Shown: positions 34,270 to 43,919 of the stretch, piece after piece | Numbering within the stretch: the stretch's first letter is position 1 | Layout: every line of letters begins with the position of its first letter | Source: Klebsormidium nitens | Taxonomy: Eukaryota > Streptophyta > Klebsormidiophyceae > Klebsormidiales > Klebsormidiaceae | DNA length: 43,919 bases | NCBI GenBank assembly: GCA_000708835.1 | Contig: DF237631.1 | Location: 1 to 43,919, forward strand | Direction of reading: 5' to 3' | Translations under genes and position numbers: made by a program | Notes under the pieces: generated by a model | What the model saw: only the letters and a program-made list of their open reading frames with translations | What the model was told of the DNA's origin: nothing | Database searches by the model: none

Positions 34270-36380
34270 TTGGGCCGCTTGCAGCGAGGGAGTTGCGGTG
34301 GCCCTGCTTTTGACCGAGGGTAACGAATTCGAGTGATTGCACGTTTTTGGCAGCTTTTGCATACATTGAGCGTTGTGAAATTGCGGCTGATTGCGGTTCG
34401 CTTTCGGAATATTGCCGTAAGGGGACACTTGCCGGGGAAGAGTTGCGATGAGCTGGTGATGCTGGCCCTGAGACACCATTCTTGTATTCTTGTCTGCTTG
34501 TTTTTTGAGGGAAATTGTAGTAGTCAATGTGGTAGTCTATCGTGGGCTGTCAAGATTGATTTGACAGTCAATGAAGCTTGGTATTCTTGCTGAAGAAGGA
34601 GAGGCGACTTCGAATCTTCAAAATAGGAAAGGGAAAGGTTGTCGACGGAAGCCTCAGGTTTGACCCCCGTGCCGAGAATCGTGGTGACAATTCAAGCCGC
34701 TTTGAAGGCAACAGAAGGAAATTTTGGGTCTGACATAGCATGGTGGAAATGTGGACCGAGGTTGAATGAATAAAGTGTTATGCCCGCCACTTTTGCGCGG
34801 TACGTGCATGCGGATCATTCCGGCGATTGACGCGAAATGTCAGGGGGGGGTAGCCAGCTAGTTTTGTTGTTGTTGGATTGGCATGATGCAATGCGTAGAT
34901 GATGCGGAAGAGATGCTGGTGCCGAGGCGCTGCCGCAGCGATAGAGTACCGCATGACAGCTGTCACGTTGTAGAGGCTCGTTGCCGTGGCTCATCGGAGC
35001 TGCGCGCGCGCGCGAGTTGTGAGCCGTTGATATTAGGGCTCGACCCGATCGGACGGCTGTAGGTTGCTGCAGTTTGTAGTCTACTGTGTGTAGACCCGAA
35101 TGCTGAGTGACTGCGGCCAGCCCTATAAGCTGGACCCGAAAGTTGCTGATGCAACTTTCTGTACGTTGCCTTGAGAGAGATAAGTCGCGCTATGGCGGCC
35201 TAGTGAGGTCTTTAATGGCAACTTCTCTTCATGGGTGCCAAAGCAGAAGTTCCCTGAGCGCATGTGCTTGCGCTCTTGTATGACGTGCGGTGTGCAACTT
35301 GGCGGTGTGCCAAGCGGATCGGTAGGTCCATCATAAGCGGAATGCTTATATTTACAGAAATCTACTGCATCCGATGTCACTCTACAGGATGTACATGGTA
35401 TCTCCGGCGTGGCGGCGAGCGCCCTTTGATATGACGTTTTCATTTGTGCACTACGGCTGCACCGCGTTCGATCGTGAGCCTAGTAGCTCGGCCGTAATCA
35501 CGTGCAAGGCGCCACAGTGAGAAGCGACGGTGACGATTTGACCTTCGCAGATCGATTACACAATCCTGCTGGAATGCAGCATGTATGCACTTGTCAAGTA
35601 TCTAGAGATCGCGAACATGCACTAGGTACTCAATTCGCTAACAAAACCCACGTCCATTTTGATTGTTCCCCTTGTACAACGCGCATGCCAAAGTATAACA
35701 GCATAGGTACCATGCCATCTCGACAATTGCTAGAGTTCGTGATACGCCTGGTGCATGGCAATGTCGATACAGAGGATAAATCGATTCAGTCATTGATACA
35801 CTGCGCATGGGACTCACTACCAAGTGGACCCATGATCGAGCCGGAGAGTAGACTCACCAGGAGATGTTCCTGTCTCAATGAGAGCCACGTGCCAGCACTT
35901 GGTGTCTATGCCTCTCCTTTAACATTTTGGAAATGCAATCAACCCACATAACAACGATTTCTTTCCAGTTTGTCCAGCATAAGTTGCCCGTAATTTGATG
36001 ATGCTACATTTCAGAGGCAAGCTCAACCGCCGTTCGACTCAAGCGCTTGCCTAGTTGCGCTCACTCCTTGCTGACCCTAGGATACACGAACAAGGGGGAT
36101 CTGCAAGTGAGTCACCACACCAAGTGGGCATCCTGACGTAGCGGCGTGCAAAAAAGACGGCCAAGCATCGCCCTGATGCCTTGAATAAGGAGTGCGCCCG
36201 AGCAAGGCCAGACGACTCCGCGCACGCTTGGGCTCTAAGATAGAGGCAGATGATCCAAAGGACACCAAAATATTTGGTGCACTGCTGTTCTCGTCGCCTT
36301 TTGAAGCTACAATCGCACATTCGAGCCCACGCACACGCATGTAAGGAATGGAGGAGAGTGGTGCATACATTGGGCGCCAC
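34270..36380. other. Tail-to-tail intergenic region, RETICULATA-related / QSOX
   Basis: Both 3' untranslated regions should lie here. A (CG)n tract is at about 35002-35014, and a CCGTCCGAT word (reverse) at 35048-35056. An ATG-initiated minus frame at 35443-35123 (106 codons, with CTSCRVTSDAVDFC) and a plus frame at 35502-35951 are open, but match no family and have no exon partners. No RNA gene was seen. Confidence 0.5.
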
Positions 36381-39300
36381 CTACTTTCTTCGCCGCCGCC
36401 GGCCCTGCCACCACCACCCCACCGCCCCGACGCCCCCCAGCAGCACCACACCCCCGACTACCCCCCTCACCGCCTGCCCCTGCGGTGCGGCCACCCCTGG
36501 CAGCCCCTCCGCCAGCACAAGGCCGGCTTCCCGCCGCTGCAGGTCGCCTCCTAGAATGTCCGCAACTTCGGGGTTGTCCCCGCCTGGCTGCCGGTAGTGC
36601 CGCAATAGAAAGCGGTACACCGCATCCTCATCCCACTCCACCGCCCCCTCGGACCCCGCGTCGGCACTCTCGGGGCTCTTCCGGCAGTCAGGGCAAGCAT
36701 GGCGCGGCGGCCACAGCCGCTTGGGGAAGGCGGGGTCCCCCCACCCGCTCTCGTCCTCCGCCTTTGCCAGCCGCACGTTGACCTGCATCCCCGCGCAAAA
36801 CCTATCAGCCACGACAAGCTACGACCGATAGGGCAGCGGCCCCAGAACGAAGTGCGTCCACCCAGAGACACCAAGGATGGACATTCCGCGGTGCAGTGGA
36901 GAGCACGGAGCGGCCAGCACGAACCCTCGTATGAAAGATTTCAAGGGCAACCCAACCCCGGCCTCTCAGTGCGCGCTCACCCGGTTGTGCATGCCCCACA
37001 GCCAGAGCGCAGCTTCCCGGCGCGTGGTCACGGCTGCGGCGTCGGGCGCAGCGCTGGCCTCGAGGAAGTGTCGGCGGCACTCGTCGCACTGGAAGCCGAC
37101 ATCAACAAAGCCACGCAGCGCCGCCAGGGCGGCGCCGCCCTCGCCTGCGTCCAAGCGCGCCGCCAGCGAGTGGAAGAGCTGCCACAGGCCGCAGCTGAAG
37201 GGGCAGGCAGAGGCAGGGGAGCGGGGTAAGTCGGGGAGCGGGAGAAGGGCTGGGGGATTCTAAAGGACACCGGTATAGCTGCTGACTGGTGCCCAGCGAA
37301 GGCAATCTGATAGCCCTTCCTTTGTCAACGTGGCAACCCGGAGACGTGGGAGGACAGGTCCAAGGCCCGCAACCCTCGAAGCACGTCTACGAAGTCCAGC
37401 GGAGCTCTTGAGAGCTGGCAACACCCATTCAAGGGCTATCAGCACCTGATCGGACGGCATCCAATCGCATCACAAGCCGGGGAGCAACAAGCGGCAGGAC
37501 TCTTTGCGTGCTCCCCCATCCTACTGGAGTGTATGTAAGAGAGCGAGGGGACGGGGCGCACCTGTAGCCACGCGTGTCCGCTGTACTGCCCTGACATGAC
37601 CGCTGCACACAACGGGAAGCAAAGCCCGGGGTCATCACAGGCAGAGGGTCAGCGCAACCCTTCTGAGCCGATACTCTAAAGAAGGCTCCAGCTTGAATCA
37701 CACAAGGGTATGGCAGAGCTGCACCCAAACTGTGCCTTCGCACTGCACTGCGCTCCCCATTCAGCAGCATTGGCTCACCCAGGTCCCTTTTTGCGAGTGC
37801 GGGACGCCTGCCCCGCATACCGCCACCTGCTGCAGCACGGCTAGCTGCACGTCCGCAGCGTCTGCCGGGTCCGCCTCGCCGGGGAGGGGCGCCGTGGGCC
37901 ACACAGTGTCCAGCTGGGCCACCAGGGAGGCCGCACCTGCGCGACACCTGGCAACAGGAGGGCACAAGGGCTGTCAGGTCAAGGCTGTCAGGCAGGTAGG
38001 GCCAGGCATGCGAGTAGCAAGTGGTAGACAGCGCCAGCAGGCCCAGCCAAAGCAGTGGGGGACACGGGGGGAAGTACCAGCGCATGGCCACCTGCTAGCA
38101 GCTGCTGGCGGCATTATTCCCATTAAGAAGGGTCATTATGTGTCTCTGCCTTATGCTGGCTGCACAGTGTGCTTCAGGAATTTGTCTGCGTGGTACCCTC
38201 ACCTGCCTGACGGGTGGTGCTCCGCCACCAGGTGGGCAAAGCGAGCAACGCTAGGCCGGGCGGCCGCCACAGTGGTGAAGGTCTGTGCGAGAGATGGGGA
38301 CATGGTCAAAAGAAGCAGAGAAGACCTCAAATGTAGATTAGGGATTCTTAGGGACTGCGCCCTGGATGTATGCGACAACTACATATTCCCCTCCGGCTTG
38401 CGCGGCAGTGTGCTGCTGCTGCATAACCCTCACCACGGCAGCTAGCATGTAGCGGAAGGCGAGCGCCGTGGCTTCCTCGACATCCCACAGCTGCGTTGGG
38501 GCGAGTGCCTCCTGCCGGTCTGCGCGCTCCTGCTGCGTAACGGCGCGCGCCTGCCCCGCAGCTTCGCGGTGCGCCTCCGCTGAGGCGGTCAGCGAAAACG
38601 ACCTGCGCAGGGGGCGCCCTCCGTCAGCAGGGGGTAACATGGCCCCGTAAAGGAGCATGCACAGCTGGCACGCACAACACAGATGCTGCAGCGGCCTGTC
38701 CTACTTCGAACCATGCTAGAAGGCTTGAGCAGTCATCCCTGCTGGTCAACTCTGGTCCCTTGCCAGCCACCCCCATGCCCTCTCCCATTATGCTCACTGG
38801 TGTGTCTTCTCGTTGATCCAGTTCAGCACTGCCTCTGCAGTCCTGGCTGTCTCCGCCACGGCCAGGCCCGCCCGCGCATCGGACCCAGGCCGCAGGTTGG
38901 TGGCAAACTGGCGGGGGTCCCCCCAGAGCAGGGTGGGGTAGCGGTCCACGCCAAAGTGCTGGCAGAGCGCAGTCTGCAGCCAAGAGCGGGGGGGGCACAC
39001 AAGGCAGGTGGTGGGTGTGGCAAGCATCAAGGACAGCCTGGCAAGGCAGCAGCCAGCCATACTTGCACATTTGCAAATGATACAGAATCGACCACATCAC
39101 GCACTTATCAGAGCCTTTCAAGAGCAGGACTGAACTAAAGATGTTTGTTGCTTCGTACCTCTGTCGCGCAGTCCACTGCCGCCACGTACACAAAACCTTC
39201 CCCAGGGGGCGCAGCATTGAACAGCGCAGCAACCCTGGCATACTGCGGCTGCAAAGAGGATAAAAGAAGGATAAAACACAGTAGGCAATCCTCTGCTACA

Positions 39301-39661
39301 GCTATCAAGAGTCAAATATTGGCAGGCAACTGCTGCTCACTTCCTCATAGTAATAGAAGACATTTCACCAGCACCCCATTATGAAGCAGATCTAAGAGTC
39401 TGGCTGGACGGTGCTGGGCCGCACCTTGAAGTTCATGCACGCTGGACACCAGGAGGCAAAGAACTCGCACAGGGTGTAGGGCGCCTCCGCTGCGGTCATC
39501 GAGTGGTTGAACATGGCCATGGTCAGTTCTGCGGGGCCGACCCCTGCTGTCTCTGCGCTATCCTCATGGCCCACTTGCGCCCCGCGCCCGGCAGCGGTGC
39601 AGCCAGGGAGCAGCGCCGCCAGGCAGCAGCAGGCCAGAGGGACAAGCAGCCAGCGCATCAT
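36381..39661 (-). CDS. QSOX1: Quiescin sulfhydryl oxidase (thioredoxin-Erv fusion)
   Basis: QSOX oxidises protein thiols to disulfides in the secretory pathway and passes electrons through FAD to oxygen. The exons are 39661-39425, 39248-39159, 38973-38798, 38602-38434, 38282-38203, 37947-37827, 37602-37562, 37194-36981 and 36782-36381, giving 509 residues. An N-terminal signal peptide (MMRWLLVPLACCCLAALLPG) leads to one thioredoxin domain with FASWCPAC (CxxC at 72-75) and YPTLLWG. A helical linker follows (LWDVEEATALAFRYML). The Erv/ALR FAD domain then shows SCQGSTADTRGYSCGLWQLFHSL, FQCDEC (CxxC at 341-344), ALWLWGMHNRVNVRL and a distal CPDC (406-409). A membrane span near 481-502 ends in RRRRRK. 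Having only one thioredoxin domain is the plant and protist arrangement. All three CxxC motifs are intact. The small exon 7 (41 bp) was placed by phase and by the conserved CQGS..TRGY.CGLW block. Confidence 0.95.
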
Positions 39662-42280
39662 GGGGGGCCGCAAGCGCAGAGTCGGCTTCTAACAAGGAAG
39701 AGGATCCAACAGCCTGCTGCGCCCGTTTGCAAGGGCGTTCTGATCACAATGCCATTGTCGCTGGCTTCCTCTTAAAACAGCCACAGCATATTTACATCAC
39801 AACAAAACTAGATCTTGCCCGTCCCGCCTTTCTGGGAGCGTCTCCTAGCGCATCCCCAGGGGCACCATGCAACTTCAAGCAGCATGCAAGCTTGCGAGTC
39901 GCAACTCGTCGGATCTCAAGAAGATTGCACCATGGCTGCAGCAAAAATTTGATGTCCAGACTTGTAGTAGTACAACAGGTACAACTTCAGTTCTTCCAAC
40001 TTCAACTTCAAGTTCAAGGTTTGCGGCAACTCTCTCTCAGTCCGAGTCTGGGCCACTCTCGAGTCTCGAGTCTTGCTATAGGCTGGACTGCCATTGCCGG
40101 ACTTGGGCCGGTTTTGCAGTTGACGGTGCCACCAATCCTTACGAAAATATAGCATTCGTCGGTTGCGGGTGCCGTTTCTACAAACCTCGGGTCCGCGACA
40201 TCCGTTAGACTGCCCGTACAGCAAGCAGCGGACGCTGGGCCACCATGGCACGAGCAGGTGGGTAGCCAAATCTTGTTTTGCCTGAGGGATCCGCAATTGT
40301 GATAGCGGAACCGTCCGATTGAAAAGATCGATCTCAGAACCGCTCGATCGGGGTGTCAAAATCGGAGAAGAAGGAGCCTAAACAGCCTAAATAGACCGTG
40401 AGTCGACTGTAGGGTCAGACTTGGACAGGGACAAAGCTGGAGAGGTCGTGATTTGAGCTGGTTGCTATGGCGGAAGCCATGGCATCTCAGGCTTGAGGCA
40501 CCACAATGCAGCTCCATGCTTCCTTTGCTTGCAAAATCCATGTCCCATTGGCATGCTGTAGCTGATACAAGACAAATTCTGTGCTTCTTGGTTGCGGAAC
40601 AGCCTGCAAGTGGCTTGCTACAAGGGCAGAATTGAGTGCTTTTACGAAGTTCCGAAAACCATACGATACACTTTGCAGCCTTGGCACAAGGGGTAAATGA
40701 CCATCTCTGAAGCTGGAAAAAGTGTTCATAGCTTGCATTTTGATTACACTACACAGTCAGAAGCTTAATCTATGTGTATCTTGCAAAGCATGAGCTGCGC
40801 CTGCCGTTGCTAACAGCATCCTAGGTCCAACGAGGAAGCTCATTGAGTTTGGCAGCCATGCCATTCTGATTGCGTCAGCATGACATCGTTATATTGGATC
40901 AAAATGATCTGAACCGTCCGATGGGTGGACCGTGGCTTCGGAGACCCAGAATATACGAAGCCAATGCGCTATCAGTATGGCCGAAATCGAGATTCGGCTA
41001 CCCGCCTGGAGCGCGGTGATCCCGTGGACCAACCGACCGACCGCAAATTCCGGAGGGCGCTTGCTGGCGCAACAATGGCTGCCGAAAAGCCTCGCTCCAA
41101 CAGCGAACTGTGGCCGCTTGAGCACATCAAAATTGGAGCTTGTTAAAGCTTTGAAGAGCTTTGCTAAACGGCTTCAGAAGCCTTACCAGGTGCTAACTTT
41201 CTAACCAAATCTCATGCATTACCCACAATGCTCTAAAAGCCTTTCTCCCCACTGTTTGAGCAAGTTTTTGCCAGACAGCGGGCGAACACTGAACCGGCAG
41301 AGAGATGACAGTCTCATGGAACCTTTGCAGCTGGATGAAGCATTGCATCTGGGCTGCCATGAGTCGAGCCCGCATTGAGGTGGACGTTTTTGAGCTAAGT
41401 TCCTAACACACTGACCTCGGAGCCCTACGCTTTTATAGCAACATTGTTCATCATTGGCAGTGAGCAGGTTGTGCTTCTGCTTTGCTTTGTTTACATATTC
41501 TAGTAATTCTGAATACTTAATGGCTCCTTTCGTCCTTGGTAGAACTTAAACGAAGTGGAGCGTGACTTACTGACGAGCTTGTTTCAGTTCATTTGCAATT
41601 CAAGTAAGAAATGGGTTGATGTTCTGATTGGCTCAAAGTCTGGTCTGAGAAGTTAAGTTGAGAGCAATTAATCAATCAGCATCACATAATAGAGTTGCTT
41701 CGAAGTCTGATCAATCTGAGAAGGCGCTGGCTCAATGGGAGCATGTTAGTGACATGTTGAGCTGAACTTACTACAAAACCGACTGCAGCCTAGAAGATCG
41801 ACTACCTTGTATTGACTTTGAAGCATTACTGTGGAGCCCTCAACCTCTTGCAACTTGGTCATTAGAACTAGGCACCCCGTATTGAAGCCGCCGCAGGCAG
41901 CCTGAGTCAGTTACATTTATAGCTTCTCGACAAATCCTCTTTCCAGCAACATTGAATCCTTTTCTCGTTTTGCATCTTTTTTGCATATGCTCCTCTCTTG
42001 TTGCTTGAATTGAGAAGCTAATTGGTTGATGATAGACAAATTGTTGCATTCTTACATGTGAGAAACTATAGATATATTGAAGTTGGACTAAGACGGGCCT
42101 GCAACAAGGCAATCTGGCAGGATCAATGCTTGGAGCCCTTCAATTGGCGAATGTTGATCTGCTTGAACATTTAACCATATGCTGGGCTTTGAGTCCGTCA
42201 GACGCGCCTTAGACTTTTCTTCTCAATCAAAGCAGCTCTGCCCTGTCTAGGCTTTGCTTTCCATTCAATGAAACATGATT
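39662..42280. other. QSOX upstream region and gene-poor AT-rich DNA
   Basis: The QSOX promoter should be just above 39661. Around 39980-40020 the sequence is made of CAACTTCA/ACTTCAAG repeats, and a CTCGAGTCTCGAG doublet follows at about 40056-40070. CCGTCCGAT words lie at 40311-40319 and 40914-40922; the second follows a GATCAAAATGATC palindrome. Open frames at 40359-39916 (minus), 39867-40208 (plus) and 41375-41193 (minus, reads MAAQMQCFIQLQRFHETVIS) have no recognisable similarity and no clear exon partners. Confidence 0.5.
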
Positions 42281-42797
42281 GAATCACGAGGTGGCAACTC
42301 GTGTTTTAAAACACTGCTTGTTTTAGTTTTCTTAATCTCCAAAACATCTTCAAACGAAGTGCAACGAAGTTTTAAATGCAACCAGCAGATAGAGCTCATC
42401 GAGAGGAGCGTAAAACACCCCTCACTTTGTAAAAAGGACCCCCCCTTTGTTTTTAAAACGGTTTCAAAACAGATTAAAACAGTCAAAACACCTGTAAGAC
42501 ATGTGCGTGCAAGATGGGGCTCCAAATATCCAGTGTTTTGAAACAGAAAATCGACCAAAACGTTTTGAAACGTACAATTTCCTGTTTTATTTGACATAAG
42601 CGGGTTTCATTCGTTGTGTGCAGTTACAATATGCATATAAACACCGAAAAGAAGACATAAGATATTTATATAAGGTCCGCAAAGGGCCTTTTTTTTTTAA
42701 ACGTTTTAAAAGTGTTTTTAAACAAGCGAAGCAAGCCAAATGACTTGTTTTAGTTTCAAGAGGACATGTTTTGAAACGGGAGTTGCCACCCCGGGGA
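42281..42797. mobile_element. MITE-like element with terminal inverted repeats
   Basis: GGTGGCAACTC at 42290-42300 has its exact reverse complement ending at 42790. Allowing mismatches, the inverted repeats extend inward for about 24 bp (GGTGGCAACTCNNGTTTYAAAA) and outward for a few bases. The interior of about 470 bp has no long coding frame that looks real. It is AT-rich and full of GTTTTGAAAC / GTTTTAAAAC half-palindromes (for example near 42301, 42535, 42560 and 42770). This is the pattern of a non-autonomous DNA transposon. A clear target-site duplication could not be fixed; ATTGAAT occurs on both sides but at unequal distances. The superfamily is unknown. Confidence 0.75.
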
Positions 42798-43919
42798 TTG
42801 AATACCGCAAACGAGTACTAGAATCATCTGAAATCGTCCCCTGAAACCCGAGCTCCCTCTTTCAACAAGTCAAAGATGCGGATCTGCTTCTGGTGACCTG
42901 TGATGACTTGGTGATCTTCTGTTGATATGTTTTGAGTTGATGGAAAGCGGACACTTTGCTTGAGCCCCCAAACATCCTCCTCTGATTCAACTACCTCTCC
43001 GTTGAACATTTCGAGACTTGATGAACTACTCGCTACCTTTGATATCCCTTTGAAACTCATCGTTTATTGGGGGACCAGTTCATTGCTCTCTTGAAGGTTA
43101 CAATTTAGATGATGCATTCACCTAGACTTAACTGAAGCACTAGCAACCTTCAAACCGATTTGCCTTCTTAAGAAAATTGTTATGTACAAGTTTGGTATCT
43201 CGAACTACTCTTTACGGATGGGCATGATTTTATCCCGATTTTATCATCCAAGTCGCACTTGTTTCTCCCTAACACGAATTGGCGCTTTTTATGGTCTCGA
43301 ATATGAGCCTCAGCCGGGCATGATCCTGCAACTGGTTTGAACCCATCTGCAGATTGACGGCGCGCCGCATGGTCTTCTTCACGATTCTACATCGAAGCAC
43401 GTTGGAGTACCTTTTCCCCACTGCAAAAGGCGGGTCCAAGAAAGAAGCCAAAGGACCCTGGGGGGGTTTTTAACGGCTCCAACATAGTCCACTTTAGACA
43501 GCCTTCGATGTAGAATAGTGTTAGAAGCTCCATATGAGTGAGGCTTGCATGCAAGTCGATTGAAAACACTCATAAGCGTTGCCTATAATGAGCTCGAACC
43601 TTTTACGATTAGAAGATAAGTTGCCTCTAGAAGTAGAACTCGGCGTATACGCCTCGAATTGCTCGTGGTACTAGTCCTATGCTCTTTCAATGGGGATATG
43701 TAGGACTCGGAGCATAGGATGAGAACCATCGACACAACCCCTTAGTCCGTACCGTAGTGTGACGATTACGTCTGGTTAAGCCTAACCTCGTTCTCGTCAG
43801 GATTTCGTTAGCTGCTTGTTAGCGAAACGACAGCGGTTACGTCTTAACGGCGCGCTGTGAGACCGTTGATGTACGGCGTTCTATCCAGAGGACTCGACCT
43901 GGTCTTGTCTATCTGTGAT
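42798..43919. other. Right-hand edge, no recognised gene, several dyads
   Basis: A 78-codon ATG frame on the minus strand at 43060-42824 (begins MSFKGISKVASSSSSLEMFN, acidic and Ser-rich) could be a real small exon or part of a mobile element; it matches nothing I know. Further right are a perfect GGCGTATACGCC palindrome at 43642-43653 and an inverted repeat TCCTATGCTC / GAGCATAGGA with arms at 43675-43684 and 43710-43719. These may belong to a repeat that runs off the window. Confidence 0.45.

Noticed and set aside
1-43919. tRNA, rRNA or CRISPR genes
   Set aside because: I scanned both strands for T-arm-like GGTTCRANNC boxes with a plausible cloverleaf, for conserved rRNA words and for evenly spaced direct repeats. 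None was convincing. A tRNAscan-SE or Infernal run would settle it.

Overview
The window is nuclear DNA from a green alga or another member of the green lineage (Viridiplantae). The evidence is dense spliceosomal GT-AG introns, a nuclear gene for the photosystem II subunit PsbX with a two-part chloroplast and thylakoid targeting sequence, a plastid-envelope RETICULATA-type gene, and plant-type forms of QSOX, TMEM33 and B12D. I cannot name the genus. The gene bodies are clearly GC-rich, introns included, while the flanks and most intergenic DNA are more AT-rich.

I could assemble eight complete gene models by joining exons that agree in splice site, reading phase and family similarity. In order they are: TMEM33/Pom33-family membrane protein (minus, 10073-7208), DNA polymerase delta small subunit POLD2 (plus, 11123-14804), SRRM1-like splicing coactivator with a PWI-type fold (minus, 19252-16067), a 91-residue B12D/MLRQ-family mitochondrial protein (plus, 19899-21527), PsbX (minus, 25228-23359), phosphoacetylglucosamine mutase AGM1 (minus, 30732-27009), a RETICULATA-related DUF3411 protein (plus, 31492-34269), and quiescin sulfhydryl oxidase QSOX (minus, 39661-36381). 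Exon boundaries are given in each entry. They are inferred from sequence, without transcript data.

The layout alternates. Three head-to-head pairs (TMEM33/POLD2, SRRM1/B12D, AGM1/RETICULATA) share intergenic spaces of about 0.65-1.05 kb. Three tail-to-tail junctions follow POLD2, B12D and RETICULATA. The products do not form one pathway. They cover replication, splicing, mitochondria, photosystem II, UDP-GlcNAc synthesis, plastid envelope, ER membrane and oxidative folding, as expected of an ordinary gene-rich nuclear segment.

The left 4 kb is a graveyard of decayed Ty1/copia retrotransposons, all on the minus strand, including three separate remnants of the same RNase H tail. The right 4 kb is gene-poor and holds a roughly 500-bp element with terminal inverted repeats that looks like a MITE. 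A 9-base word, CCGTCCGAT, recurs six times across the right half. No rRNA, tRNA or CRISPR array was recognised.
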